A DNA stretch of 64,000 nt from Gari tellinella (GCA_922989275.2 OV277867.1:4216001-4280000), one strand, 5' to 3'. Shown: positions 1-11,228, counted from the first letter of the stretch. Notes: generated from the sequence alone by a model not told the origin. A program made the numbers and translations.

Positions 1-699
1 ACAATGTGATAGGATAAATCTAAAACAACTATGATTCAGTGATTCATTTTCGGTAGGACTTTTTACACAAATGTTTTAAAGAGACTGAAAACCAAATTGT
101 GTATTTGCAAAAATAAAGACAAAACTTAAATAGAATCAAATGTGTAGTATTACCGTACATCTTGCATAAAAATTTAAACGTCCTAAAAAAAGTTGCTAAA
201 ACTTAGTTTTTTTTAGATATTTTCCATCGATATATCAATTCCGTCTACTAGACTGGGTTCGTTTGTGCACGCACAGGCATAAACAGGAAATATATAACTT
301 ATTGTTCTTCGCTGTACACTAAAGAATTTTAATTCGGCCGCCGATAAATGAATAGCCGACTAAGACATCTTTTTTATTTTCCGACCGCATGCCGGGTCCC
401 CGGTTCGAATCCCACCAGAGCCAAATATTTCTTTCTTTGAAATGTATTGTTCAGAATTTCCTATCCTAAACAAATTACGTATTTATATGAGCGTTTGACA
501 TATAAATAAAAATTATTTCTTTTGTGACATTATTTGGTTTTCAGTCTTTTTAATGTCATGTATACAAGATTATGCACACATTAATAGCTTTTGTTTGAAT
601 ATTATCTCTCTGTAAAAGGGTTGTTACCAAACAGATTCCACGAAGCACTGCTTTTGACTGGATCCAAACTGTTTCATCACTAGGGGTATCTTTTAAACC
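1..699. other. no gene seen; fragmentary repeats
   Basis: AT-rich. GGTTCGAATCCC at 402-413 looks like a pol III B box, but I could not fold a tRNA or find an A box, so at most it is a broken SINE head. GGATCCAAACTGTTT near 660-675 is a scrap of the common palindrome arm. Confidence 0.35.
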
Positions 700-924
700 T
701 ACAGTGGAGAAAACGTTATTCTTTCCCAATAAACGCGTTTACGCTAAAACTATTTGTTTTCCATTGCAATCAGTTTGGAGCCTGATCAGGCTCCAAAATG
801 TTTGCCACTCAGATCAACATGAATAGTCAAAATTTTCCAAAAGTTGTACTTTTCTACGTTTTAGTGCAATGCGTTTGCGTACGTTTGCGTTTAAACGGGA
901 AAGAATAACGTATTCTCCACTGTA
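700..924 (+). repeat. family A MITE, palindrome shortened
   Basis: It has TACAGTGGAGAA at the left and TTCTCCACTGTA at the right. The central palindrome is collapsed to GGAGCCTGATCAGGCTCC, with the GACGCCG-GTAAC centre missing. Confidence 0.85.
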
Positions 925-958
925 CCTGTACCTAGCGGCCGATAAAAGGGACGCATAT

Positions 959-1019
959 GCAAACAGTGTAGACTCTGATCAGACACCGCATCATCTGATC
1001 AGGGTCTACGCTGTTTGCT
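959..1019. repeat. orphan palindromic core (G type)
   Basis: GCAAACAGTGTAGACTCTGATC pairs with its complement ending CTGTTTGC about 60 bp on. No family G ends flank it. Confidence 0.6.
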
Positions 1020-1110
1020 GATATAGGAATTCCAACATTTGAAAGAAGTTTCAATGTAGTATCACTTAAACCGATTCGATACGAGTGTCAAAATTGTTTG
1101 CAAATGCGTT

Positions 1111-1363
1111 TTAACCCTTTCCACAATAGGAGCGACTTTTAGCGTATTTTATTTATTCCTCCGCTCAAGAAAATAGTTCCAGTTTATACACTCATGAACA
1201 ATTACCATAACAAATATTTTTATGTAGCCTAGTAGATGGTAGTTTAAAGCAGACTGAAAGTAAAGCAGAATGTGCCTTAAGGCACATTCTGCTTTACTTT
1301 CAACCTGATTTAAATGATCACCTGTATTTAATGTTATAAAGGGGTTATTGGGTAAAGGGTTAA
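1111..1363. repeat. family C MITE in a TTAA target
   Basis: It runs from TTAACCCTTTCCACAATAG to GGGTAAAGGGTTAA. The centre is a palindrome around GTGCCTTAAGGCAC. The flanks join as GCGTTTTAAGCGTCATT in a related empty site at 17628-17645, showing TTAA duplication (piggyBac-like behaviour). Confidence 0.85.
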
Positions 1364-1659
1364 GCGTCATTGAGAGCGAAAGGGTTAAGTCTAAAACCAA
1401 ATTCATTATCACATTGAGTTTCAAAACAAAGGATACTTTGTTGTGTTCTTTTTATAGTCAAGTCTCCATTTTACAGACTGTTTACTACCTGAGATTGTTT
1501 GGTTGGGCTTATTTCTCTTGTTTTTACGGGAAATGGGTGGGCGTTTTTCAATTTTAAATCAAAATGAATGACCGGGTTCTTCAGTTTTCGTGAATTTTGA
1601 ATTAAATCTGATACATCTGATAAAGGTGTAGATTCCGTTTCTTGATTTTAAGGCGTGTT

Positions 1660-1855
1660 CGTGTTTTAAATTCTTCAATATCGTCTGCTTTTAGTTCTCA
1701 AATTTAAACAATTTGGTATTTTGACCTAAATAAAAATTGAAATGCTTGTCAAACAGTTTGGATCATGATCAGACGATACGTTACGCGGCGTCTGATTATG
1801 ATCCAAAGTGTTTGCAAATAACCGCTGTACTCGAAGTAAGGCACTGAAGGGATCG
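1660..1855. repeat. family F MITE, worn ends
   Basis: It has the TCGTCTGCTTTTA block, GGTATTTTGAC, a palindrome GATCAGACGATACG/CGGCGTCTGATTATG with an imperfect left arm, and an AAGGCACTGAAGGG end. Confidence 0.65.
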
Positions 1856-1920
1856 GCCCTTTTGATCACTATGTAAATGGCATCTGCTAAAAGGTCTTCT
1901 GCTTAGATTCTGAATATATT

Positions 1921-2158
1921 GTTTAAAATTGTCGTCTGCTTTTTTGCAGGTCACATAATGGACATTTTGACAGAAAAAACATAATGACCAGCGGCAAACA
2001 GCTTGAATCCAGATCAGACGCTGCGTTACGCGGCGTCTGATCTGAATTCAAGCTTTTTGCAGGTTTAAGCAAAGTTCCTTCCCTATAACAACTCACCCGA
2101 ACAACTCACACAATCTTTGTCTCCCAATGAATGTCGTTGTACAGTGGGAGTACTGTAT
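1921..2158 (-). repeat. family B MITE, 5'-incomplete
   Basis: It carries GTCGTCTGC, ACATTTTGACAG, a GCTTGAATCCAGATC palindrome, CTCCCAATG and a terminal GAGTACTGTA. The outer GGGAGGGCCGTT end is missing. Confidence 0.75.
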
Positions 2159-2174
2159 TTTCATCCCTTCTGCA

Positions 2175-2233
2175 TACAGTGGAGAATCTGTTATTCTTTC
2201 CCGTTTAAACGCAAACCAAACGCAAACGCAAAT
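2175..2233 (-). repeat. solo end of a family A MITE
   Basis: Only TACAGTGGAGAATCTG through GCAAACGCAAA remains. Confidence 0.7.
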
Positions 2234-2492
2234 GATACAATAGACCTCCAAGTACGATCTCTGTTTTCTTTGGAAAGTATTATTAACATAAATGAGTTTC
2301 CCTAACTAATACATCATGTATTTACGAGTTTATATACATGTAGGTGGCAGGCACCCATTTACAAAACAAAAACCAATAATAATAATAAGAAGAAAAACGT
2401 TTAACTGTAGGCAATTTTAGTCTCTTTAAAAGGGTTAAGGTGATATACATATCATGTAATGCCGTTTGAAGAAAAAAATCTTACCTGGTCGG

Positions 2493-3188
2493 TTTTTAGC
2501 TCACCTGGCACGTCGTGCCAAGGTGAGCTTTTAGGATCGCTGGATGTCCGTCGTCCGTCGTATGTCCGTCCGTCCGTCCACAATTGTTCGTTAACACTCT
2601 ACCAGGTTCAAATCTCATTGGATCTTGATGAAACTTGGTCACAATGTTTGCCTCAATGAAATCTAGGTCAAGTTTGAATGTGGGTCATGTCCGGTTAAAA
2701 ACTAGGTCACTAGGTCAAATCTTCGAAAAACCTTGTTAACACCCTAGAGACTACACATTTCATTGGATCTTCATGAAACTTCATCAAAATGTTTGCCTTA
2801 ATAAAATCTAGGTCAAGTTTGAATGTGGGTTATGTCCGGTCAAAAACTAGGTCACTAGGTCAAATTATCGAAAAACCTTGTTAACACTCTAGAGGCTACA
2901 AATTTCATTTGATCTTCATGAAACTTCATCAATATGATTGCCTCAATGAAATCTAGGCCAAGTTCGAATGTGGGTCATGCCCGGTCAAAAACTAGGTCAC
3001 TAGGTCAAATCATCGAAAAACCTCGTTAACACTCAAAATTCATTGAATCTTCATGAAACTTGAACAAAATGTTAGTCTCATTGAACTCGAGGTCAAGTTA
3101 GAATGAGGGTCATGCCCGGTCAAAAACTAGGTCACACGGTGTACATGGTTACCAGGTGAGCGAGTTAGGGCCATAGTGGCCCTTGTTT
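2493..3188 (+). mobile_element. M element with three 145-bp tandem units
   Basis: The order is an AGCTCACCTGG...GGTGAGCT end palindrome, a (GTCC)n microsatellite near 2545-2578, then tandem units starting near 2731, 2876 and 3021 (period 145), then CAGGTGAGCGAGTTAGGGCC and CCTTGTTT. Each unit holds AGGTCACTAGGTCA. No coding potential. The layout resembles Helentron/DINE-1-type non-autonomous elements (inference). Confidence 0.75.
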
Positions 3189-3507
3189 ACAGTTTCATCG
3201 CTGTTGGACTAAATCAAAACATATTTAGTGTTTCGCTAGTTTCCAAACTATTTGACACTCTGACCCTGTTTTGAAAAGAAATTTTGAAAATACTTTTTTA
3301 AACAGTATTATGACAACTTTTGCAAACGAAAAAAAGCCTACCCAGCATGCAAAGAGTTGGTGAAATCTATGACGCCACACTGTCATTTCTTAGTCTGAGT
3401 TTTTGTGTAATAGATTTGGCATAACTAAAATAATAAAATATGACAAAATAAATACTTCTGTCCAATAACCTTTTGAAAAACATTGTACATGTATTTGGAT
3501 ATAACAT
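3189..3507. other. probable intron before the RRxS coding exon
   Basis: AT-rich, no recognised repeat or reading frame. It lies directly upstream of the acceptor. Confidence 0.4.
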
Positions 3508-3525
3508 ACTATTTTGTTTTGCAGG
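3508..3525 (+). other. splice acceptor of the RRxS gene's coding exon
   Basis: A T-rich tract ending TTTTGTTTTGCAG precedes the exon, and the bases after it contain an in-frame stop 9 bp before the ATG. At least one upstream non-coding exon is therefore expected. I could not identify it in 1-3500. Confidence 0.6.
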
Positions 3526-3542
3526 CTGGTTGTTGAGATCCA

Positions 3543-4871
3543 ATGGTATATACCGACATGGATTCCATCAGTGAAAACGGGGTTGCCACTCATAGCCCAT
3601 TATTGAACAAACCGTCAAGGGTGAGAAAAGTGTCAGTAGATTACCAGGGAAACTTTAAAGACATTGACCTGAACGGAAATACTCAAATGCGCAGGCGCAG
3701 GAGCAGCTGCTCGGAAAACCCAACTCAGTTGGCGCATATTCATAGCGTGCTTGTTGACGCCATTACAAAGAGTAGACAATCTGCCTCGACGGCCGCAAGA
3801 TCGTCAGGTGCATGGGAAAATGCCTTCCTTGAACAAATCCAAAGTCTTATAGAAACTGTGAAAGTCACTGACTCACTGACCGATTGTATAAATGAAGAAG
3901 TGTTTGCAAATGAAAATAGTCCTCAAACAACGAATGACCGCACTCGGCGAAATAGTTGCGCTGCAGTTAATAGATCAACCTCGTATAAAAACGCGATAGT
4001 AGGTGTAAGAAGAATGTCAGTAACTGAAAGAGAGCCAGTTACAAACCATAGTGTTCCACGCCGAAAAGTAAGCATTGCAGGCTTGGAAAATATTAACCAT
4101 GTCCGCAGAAACAGTGTGACTTCCGGCGTCGGAGGGCGTCGGTGTAGCGTGACGTCACAGGTCAGTGGACGACGTAACAGTGTAGTGGCCAATCCTGGCC
4201 ACTCAGGAAGACGTAATAGTGTTGTGTCCGGTAATGGACGACGGAACAGCGTGGTGACGTCTGGGAGACGGTGTAGTGTATCTCACATGCCAGGATACGG
4301 AACACATGGACAAAGAAGGCTTAGTACTTCACATGACATGTTAGAAGGTCATGGTCATCAACCCCAACGGAGAAGGAGTAGTGTAGTGAAGCCAGCATGT
4401 TTTAACGTCTCGAAAGTCTCAAATATACAACGTCGCCTGCACAGGATATATCGCCAAAGAAGGCGCAAACAAAGGGGACATGTTGACATTGAAGATGTCA
4501 GGTCAGCTATAAGGGTGGAGAAGGGCGAGAAAAGTGACGATAAAAGTACAGAGAGTGAAAGTGACACATCAATGCCGGATAAGTCTCTTGACAACGAGGA
4601 ACCCGCTCAACAAGAAACAGAAACTGATGAAAACAGCAATATAGAAAATAACACTGTGTCGCATTGCACGAGTGATGTAACTGAGGAGGGGAGTGCTGCT
4701 ACTGATGTAACAGAAGAAAATTTGTGTACTGAAGACAACAACGAACAAGGATTGATTCCAAACCCTCGCAGGAAAACCAGCATCCAGATACGGTCATGGG
4801 AAATATCCCGACAATTAAGAAGTAGAAGGCGAGAAAAGAGAAAAAGTGGGAAGGAAGGTGATTTGATATAG
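3543..4871 (+). CDS. RRxS-repeat protein, unrecognised family (442 aa)
   Basis: I do not recognise this protein. The frame is open for 442 codons; an in-frame TGA at 3534-3536 lies 5' of the ATG but inside the same exon (acceptor at 3523-3525), so the ATG is the natural start. From N to C terminus: a possibly helical segment (about 62-120); a basic Ser/Arg region (133-285); a very basic stretch (297-311); an acidic Glu/Asp/Ser/Thr region (327-406); a basic tail (409-437). Basophilic kinase consensus serines (R-R-x-S or close) lie near residues 31, 54, 138, 159, 177, 191, 202, 213, 226, 236, 245, 261, 279 and 413. Those at 191-245 form an irregular tandem block spaced 9-13 residues. No signal peptide or membrane segment is visible. 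From known kinase specificity, PKA-type phosphorylation and 14-3-3 binding are possible; that is inference. Gene call is firm, function unknown. Confidence 0.82.
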   Translation: MVYTDMDSISENGVATHSPLLNKPSRVRKVSVDYQGNFKDIDLNGNTQMRRRRSSCSENPTQLAHIHSVLVDAITKSRQSASTAARSSGAWENAFLEQIQSLIETVKVTDSLTDCINEEVFANENSPQTTNDRTRRNSCAAVNRSTSYKNAIVGVRRMSVTEREPVTNHSVPRRKVSIAGLENINHVRRNSVTSGVGGRRCSVTSQVSGRRNSVVANPGHSGRRNSVVSGNGRRNSVVTSGRRCSVSHMPGYGTHGQRRLSTSHDMLEGHGHQPQRRRSSVVKPACFNVSKVSNIQRRLHRIYRQRRRKQRGHVDIEDVRSAIRVEKGEKSDDKSTESESDTSMPDKSLDNEEPAQQETETDENSNIENNTVSHCTSDVTEEGSAATDVTEENLCTEDNNEQGLIPNPRRKTSIQIRSWEISRQLRSRRREKRKSGKEGDLI

Positions 4872-4880
4872 TCAAGCATG

Positions 4881-5020
4881 ACAGTGAAAAATACTTTATT
4901 CTTTCCCAATAAATGCGTCTATGCTAAAACTATTATATCAAACATATTTGAGCCAGATCAGAGTCCTCGCATTGTGTTTTTTGTTTCATTTGCGTTTAAA
5001 CGGGTAAAAATAAGAATTAA
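4881..5020 (+). repeat. decayed family A MITE at the 3' end of the RRxS gene
   Basis: It begins 10 bp after the stop codon with a worn CAGTG end, keeps TTTCCCAATAAATGCG and the CTAAAACTATTAT segment, loses most of the palindrome, and ends near TTTAAACGGGTAAAAATAAG. Its AATAAA at 4908-4913 is the first canonical polyadenylation hexamer after the stop, so the element may supply the gene's 3' end. Confidence 0.65.
4908..4913 (+). promoter_or_regulatory. candidate poly(A) signal AATAAA, MITE-derived
   Basis: This is a canonical hexamer 37 bp after the RRxS stop codon. It lies in the CCCAATAAACG block that every plus-oriented family A copy carries. Use as a cleavage signal is inferred. Confidence 0.45.
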
Positions 5021-5283
5021 TTGTTTTGGCTAAAGCACACGGGTAAAGCACGAGTAAAACTGTTCAACAATGTAGAATCTACACATGGCAATGAGAATAG
5101 AAATTATGGCGTTTGAAATTCAATCTTATACGCTGGCTTCAGTTTATATAAAGAATGTGATGATTAAAAAGGCATTTCCAATTAAACTTTCAAATGTGGC
5201 ATTAGTTGATATACGCAATATGCAATAAAACATAGAAACTGAACAAATGTTTCAAATGTGCACAATGTAGATTTGTTTTAATA

Positions 5284-5420
5284 TGAGTGGCAAGCGGTTG
5301 GGAATCTGATCAAAAGCTAAGTTATCCTGCGTCTTGCCTGGCTCCAAACTGTTTGAAGTGGCCATTAAAGGCTTTAAAGTAGCTCGTTTATCGGGAAAGA
5401 AAAAAGTCTATTCCACTGTA
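5284..5420 (-). repeat. half of a decayed family A MITE
   Basis: GGCTCCAAACTGTTTG and a TTCCACTGTA end are clear; the left terminus is gone. Confidence 0.5.
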
Positions 5421-5717
5421 ATAGAGGCGACTCTTCTTCAGTTCCCTGGGCAAATGGAAATCATCTCCATTTCCAATTTTACATGCCAAGAGCCTACACC
5501 AAACCCAGTGATTTATAGTACCTTAACTGAGGGTAAATTATGAATTTATATAACCTATGATCGTATACCACACATCGCTTATCTGGTGAGGAACTGACAG
5601 TAAATTCCGCAGTTGCGATATACATAAGTGTAAGATTGGTCCCCAGTGGCCATGAAATCTGACGTGTCCGGCAAAATCACGGGAGGTCGCGATGGCTAGT
5701 ATATCATATCCACAGTT

Positions 5718-5935
5718 TTAACCCCTTCACTGCCGTGACGTCATCAATTTTAAACGATTGTCGTCTGCTTTTATTTTTCAAAGTTAATTTTAAGGTATTT
5801 TGACTTAAGAACTATTGAAATGAGTGTCAAACAGTTTCGATTCTGATCAGACGCCGCATAACGCGGCGTCTGATCAGAATCCAAACTGTTTGCAAAATAA
5901 CCATTGTGCTCGGGGTAAGGCAGTGAAGGGGTTAA
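5718..5935. repeat. family F MITE, complete
   Basis: The ends are TTAACCCCTTCACTGCC and GGCAGTGAAGGGGTTAA, with TTAA on both sides. The centre pairs GATCAGACGCCGC with its complement across ATAAC. Confidence 0.85.
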
Positions 5936-5995
5936 GCTCCCAACAACATTACTATAAGACACTATCTTAACCTTTATTATGTTTAGCTCGACACG

Positions 5996-6072
5996 GTTTA
6001 CATTTGCAAACCGTTTGGTTCCAGATCAGACGCCGAGTAAAACGGTGCCTGATCAGGATCGAAACTGTTTGG
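5996..6072. repeat. orphan type-I palindromic core
   Basis: TTTGCAAACCGTTTGGTTCC and its near-complement flank a worn GACGCCGAGTAAAACGG centre. No family ends are recognisable. Confidence 0.55.
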
Positions 6073-6225
6073 CATTTATCTAGGCTTCTTCGGCTAAAGA
6101 GATATGGAAATAGCTTTGGTATAATATATTTAGGTGATATGGCGATGTTGTAGCAGTATTCTCCATCGTATTTCTCTGTATTTCTCATCTGACATTGTCA
6201 TCTACACTGTGACATTTTCCCATCA

Positions 6226-6340
6226 ACTCATCAGCATCAGCATCGTTAATATAAACATCATCTTCAGCATCATCATCAGCAGCATCATCGTTAGTATAAA
6301 CATCATCTTCAGTATCATCATTGATTACAACTGTATACCA
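6226..6340. repeat. ATC-rich simple repeat
   Basis: Two diverged copies of a CATCATCTTCAGCATC pattern with AGCATCATC interruptions. Confidence 0.6.
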
Positions 6341-6531
6341 TTATCATAGTGATCGCCAGTATTATTAATTTATTTCATGTACATGTACAGTGAAGCTCAC
6401 TTATAACTAAGTTCTCCGGGTCGTCTAATTTTTTTCGTTATATCCTAATTCCGATTATATCACTAGCGTGTTTAGTTGCCACTGTTTGCGGTTAAGGTTA
6501 GCGATTTGTGCCCCGTGTGCAGTGTGCAGAG

Positions 6532-6757
6532 TACAGTAGAGAAAACGTTCTCTTTCCCAATACACGTGTTTACGCTAAAACTATTATTTCCATTGCAAAC
6601 ATTTTGGAGCCAGAGCAGACGTCGGGTAACCCGGCGTCTGATCTGGCTCCAAACTGTTTGCACTCAGATTAAAACTGGTACATGTAGTCACAATTGTCAA
6701 AAAGTTGTCATGTTCTATATTTTGCGTTTAAACGGAAAATAACGTTTTCTCCACTGA
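6532..6757 (+). repeat. family A MITE
   Basis: The TACAGTAGAGAA end is slightly mutated. The GACGTCGGGTAACCCGGCGTC centre has one arm mismatch. The right end is CTCCACTGA. Confidence 0.85.
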
Positions 6758-6866
6758 ATTGCAGACCGGAAGCCAACTCGCAATCGATGGCCAACGACGG
6801 CAATCGGTTTCTTTGCTGAACACACTACATGTCCACAACTATTATACAGTTTGTTTTACGTTAGAT

Positions 6867-7237
6867 GTAGTGATCCCTCTCGACACCCAATGGGAGACAC
6901 AGATTGTGTGTGTTGTTCGGAGGGAGTCTTTATAGGGAGGGAAAATGTAGATTTGGCTTACATTTGCAAACAGCTTGAATCCATATCAGACGCCGCGTAA
7001 CGCGGCGTCTGATCTGGATTCAAGCTGTTTGTCACTCATCATTATATATATTCTATCAAAATATCCACTTAAATGTATATGTAACTTTGAGAAAACAGCA
7101 GACGACAAATTTAAGCAGACGGTATTGCAGCCATGAAAAGGTTGGACGTAAATGTCTTGTTTTGGGACAAGGTGACAATGGTAGTTGTAAGGAGGGAGAC
7201 GTTGTTGGGAGGGCCGTTGTAGGGAGGGAGCGCTGTA
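6867..7237 (+). repeat. family B MITE, nearly full length
   Basis: It contains TCCCTCTCGACACCCAATGG, GGAGGGAGTC, a perfect AGACGCCGCGTAACGCGGCGT centre, AGCAGACGACAA, and a GGGAGGGAGCGCTGTA end. Confidence 0.85.
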
Positions 7238-7315
7238 GTTCCATTATAAGTGAGATCCACTGTATCATTATTGTCATCTATATCGTCACGCGTGTGACAA
7301 TCCTCTCCCTTCTCG

Positions 7316-7566
7316 TACAGTGGAGAAAACGTTATTCTTTCCCAATAAACGCGTTAACGCTAAAACTGTTAGTTCCGATGAAAACAATTTGGAGCCTGAT
7401 CAGACGCCGGGTAACCCGGCGTCTGATCAGGCACCAAACTGTTTGCCACCAAGATAAACATGGAATATTAGAATTGTCTAAAAGTTGTACTTTTCTACGT
7501 TTTAGTGTTTTGCGTTTGCGTACGTTTGCGTTTGAAACGGGAAAGAATAACGTTTTCTCCACTGTA
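7316..7566 (+). repeat. family A MITE, perfect core
   Basis: Both TIRs are intact. The GACGCCGGGTAACCCGGCGTC centre is perfect. Confidence 0.9.
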
Positions 7567-8233
7567 TCATCTCTAATTGGAGTCATTGTATATTTTAATT
7601 ACATGTACATATTTTGTGAATTTAAGCTGACTGCAAGAATTAGCACTAAACCCTTTTCCAAATTGTTTACGTTACGCAGAATAGTGGACACGCAGGTGGC
7701 CCACTTGCTCTCATTTTCGAGCATTAAAATAAGAAGGGCATTTTTACATAACTTGTAATAACTTTTTTTTCTGGACAGATATCGTTCCTGTGCAAACGGC
7801 CTGTGTTAGCTTAAACATTTTCCTTTATGATGGAATTGTTTTGAAACAATAGTTTAATAAGATTTTGGTCCTTTTTTAAGTTTAAAAAGACACCTCTAAA
7901 TCACATTAAACAAAGAGTAAAATGCTGAAAATAAGCCTCGACACGGATAATATAACACGACCTTGTGCATTTATACAAATCGATATCAATTCTGTGCAAA
8001 CGGGCTCGTATACTTGACTATTTGTTCTTTCTTTTTATATAAATTTAAGAATTGTAAGTTAATGTTAATTTGGTCCTTTTTCAAATTGAAAATAAAATTA
8101 ATATGTTCAAAGAGTCGTCGGGAGTTTCCGTAAATTCCGAGCGGTAAGAGCCGAACATTGACGGCCACGCAAGCTAGCGTAGGACAGTTTATCGATAATC
8201 TATCGGTGTCCACTATTCTGCCTAACGTTTCCA
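7567..8233. other. gene-free stretch, nothing recognised
   Basis: AT-rich, without long open frames or known ends. TTCTGTGCAAACGG occurs twice (around 7787 and 7990), hinting at an older duplication. Confidence 0.4.
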
Positions 8234-8447
8234 GTATTAAAGCCAGATGGTTGCTTAAAATAGGTTGAAAGTAAAGAAAAATGCACCGTAAAAAGCATTC
8301 TGCTTTACTGTCAGCCTGCTTTAAGCTACCATCTGCTAAGATATAGGAATTATTTCTTATGGTGCATATTTATGACTATATAAAGAGGAGCTGTTTTCTT
8401 GAGTGGGTGAATGAATTAAAAGTGTATCTATTGAGTAATGGGTTATG
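8234..8447. repeat. family C MITE, left end lost
   Basis: It starts inside the core (GGTTGAAAGTAAAG), with the CTACCATCTGCTA block, and ends ATTGAGTAATGGGTTA. Confidence 0.7.
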
Positions 8448-8509
8448 AACTCAAAGCAAAACACAGACGACGGAGCGCAACGCAATGGAATGAAGAAAAA
8501 TTACGGCTT

Positions 8510-8650
8510 TATGGACATTCTGACAATTTGGTTCAATCTGAGTGGCAAACAATTTGGATCCTGTTCAGACGCCGGGTTACCTGGCGTCTGGTTTGGCTCT
8601 AAACTCTTTAAATAATAGTTTTAGCGTCAAAGCTATGGTTGGGAAAGTTA
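8510..8650 (-). repeat. decayed family A MITE
   Basis: GTTCAGACGCCGGGTTACC with a mutated right arm is followed by AATAATAGTTTTAGCG and GGGAAAGTTA. Confidence 0.6.
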
Positions 8651-8741
8651 ACCGTGTTTCCCCACCTAAGCTTAATGCAGAGTAAAGGTAAAGCAGAACG
8701 TTCTAACAGTACCTTTCTGCCAAATTTATTTTTGATTTTCA

Positions 8742-8983
8742 TTAAAACACATTCAATCCTAGCGACGAGTGTACTCGTCATTTACAAACAGTGAACCTGT
8801 GAGAACTACACTTGTCATAAACAAAAGTGTAGACCCTGACCAGAGGGCTCCGTTAGGAGCCCTCTGATCAGGGTCTACACTGTTTGTCATTTTGAAATAT
8901 ATTGTTAGATTCAACCCTAAATAGAAAAAAGACTTATTTTGATATTGGAATTGTCCATTAAAAGTTTAAGGTGAAAGAGTTAA
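8742..8983 (+). repeat. family G MITE
   Basis: It starts TTAAAACACATTCAATCCTA and ends GAAAGAGTTAA. The centre GGGCTCCGTTAGGAGCCC forms a hairpin with TGTAGACCCTGA arms. Confidence 0.8.
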
Positions 8984-9316
8984 GCATGCGTTAGATGTCT
9001 TTAAAGAAGTTTTTACACATTTTTGACTACATGTATGATGTACGTATTGTACGTATAGAGATGTCATTCAAACGACACTCACTATGCAGCTAGGACTTCA
9101 AATGTTTTTAGTTTGAGCATTAACATTGTACAAATGTCAATAAAGACAGCAATAAAGATGTTCAGTTATGTTCGTTTTAGTGTTTCAATTACCATATAGA
9201 GGGGGGGGGGCGTCTTGTTCTCTATACATTGTTATAGAAGTCATATTTGTACATGAGCGAATCCTAGGTAAGACGTTTGCAAATAAACCCTGATTCACGA
9301 AATCTCTCAAGTAGAT

Positions 9317-9430
9317 TTAACCCTTTCCCTGCTGGTTACGACTTTACTAGAATTTGCAAACAGTTTGGATCCAGATCAGACGCTAAACGTGGCGTCTGAT
9401 CAGGGTCCAAATTGTCACAAGTTGACCCTC
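9317..9430. repeat. short family F derivative
   Basis: TTAACCCTTTCCCTGCTGG precedes GCAAACAGTTTGGATCC. The palindrome centre is shortened to GACGCTAAACGTGGCGTC. Confidence 0.6.
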
Positions 9431-10057
9431 GTGTTACGGTTTCTTTTTAGCTTAAATGACTTTAAAATTAAAATTAAAAAACAAATGCAGGAGTCAGCTA
9501 TGCTACAAACCATAGCTTGTCAGGTGAAGATTTAACAAATGTTTGTTTTCAAACGGTGTAATGCATATGAAAATATTTAATGTCAAATATGCGACTTTTA
9601 TATTGACGCATACACTGTATGTGTCTACAAAAACTATTAATTTATACTCGTAAGGGGTCTTCAAAAACTGGTTTGTGAAATTATAGCTGACCTTAAGTAC
9701 TGCATGAAAAGTTTGAAGTAACACGTGCAAACAGTTTGGATCCTGATGTAACAGATAATCCGATGCATAGAAACGCGGGGTCTCATTTTGTCAGCAACTG
9801 TTTGACATTAATAGATATGAGCAAATCTACGTTTAGAGCACAACTGAAAAAAAAAACAGATATATTATGAGATTTGCTTAAAATCGAGAAAATTTTGACA
9901 AAAATATGCTTAGTGTACTAAACTTTGATTAAAACTCCTTTAAGCCTTTCATCGACATTATACCATCTCATTGTCGCTGCTGTCTGCAATAAGTGTCGGA
10001 GTTACATGTATATTTAGGGCAATTTGGCTAAAAAGGCATCGATACAAGTGTCACAGT
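9431..10057. other. gene-free stretch
   Basis: Only a scrap of palindrome arm at 9727-9745 (GCAAACAGTTTGGATCC) is recognised. No gene. Confidence 0.4.
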
Positions 10058-10283
10058 AACTCATTCAACAAACTTTAAATGGACAATTCCAATTTCAAAA
10101 TGAGTCTAGTCCATGTTTGACTATTTAGCGTAGATTTCAATAATATATTTCAAAATGGCAAACAGTGTCCTTAAGGAGCCCTCTGATCAGGGTCGACACA
10201 ATTGGCATGGGACAAGAGTAATCCTCACAGGTACACTGCTTGTTTATGACGAGTATACTCGTCGCTAGGGTTGAATGCAGTAA
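10058..10283 (-). repeat. family G MITE, inverted
   Basis: It runs from AATGGACAATTCCAATTTC to ACGAGTATACTCGTCGCTAG. One palindrome arm is truncated. Confidence 0.75.
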
Positions 10284-10789
10284 ACTTTTCACCAGACGCT
10301 GCGTTACGCCTAATGTCGCCTATCGGTTAAAAAATAAGTTAGCAAACCACTAATAAGATCGAGCAAATGTCGGTATATATATAAAGGTACTCTCCGTACA
10401 GCGATCGGCTATTTCCGGAAAATAACGCAGTATGCTTGAGCAGCACTGACCGAGATTACCTCGATCTAGGGCGTACTACTATAAAGTTAGTATGTATTTG
10501 CAAGACCAAACACCTATGTGAAAAGGCACTTCATGTTTGGATGTGTCTGTCATTGTTAATTCGACTACATGTCTATAAAAACGTTCAGTTTGTTCACAAA
10601 ACACATAAACCTTTATCCTGCTTGAACATCATCTGCTTTATAACTGTTGATATCAATTACACGTACTTTAAGCTTTGAATGTCATGCATTTTTAATTCAA
10701 GATATCTCAAAGCATTGTGTAGGATCCTGATCAGACACCGTCTAACAAAATGACTGATCTGCCGCGAACAGGTTTTCGAGTCACACTGA

Positions 10790-11039
10790 TACAGTGGAGA
10801 ATCTGTTATTCTTTCCCGTTTAAACGCAAACGTACGCAAACGCAAAGCACTAAAACGTAGAAAAGAACAACTTTTGGACAATTCTGATATTTCATGTTTA
10901 TCTTGGTGGCAAACAGTTTGGAGCCTGATCAGACGCCGGGTTACCCGGCGTCTGATCTGGCTCCAAACTGTTTGCAATGGAAATAATAGATATAGCGTAA
11001 ACGCGTTTATTGGGAAAGAATAACAGATTCTCCACTGTA
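10790..11039 (-). repeat. family A MITE, perfect core
   Basis: TACAGTGGAGAATCTG to CAGATTCTCCACTGTA, 250 bp. Confidence 0.92.
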
Positions 11040-11228
11040 AGCCCCTTCACATTAGGCAACGAACTGTACTTACAGGATCCCGATACTGTTCTCATTGAGC
11101 AGATGTCGAAATGTAGTGCTGTACTGTGAAATAGTTACAATGTAAATGAAAGCATCGTTTGCTGTAATATAATCATTACTTTATACAGTATATAATTTAA
11201 TTAAACTTAACTTAAACTTAGTTATAGC

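Noticed and set aside
7087..7758. 223-residue + strand frame
   Set aside because: It spans a B copy and an A copy end to end; the sequence is explained by the two MITEs.
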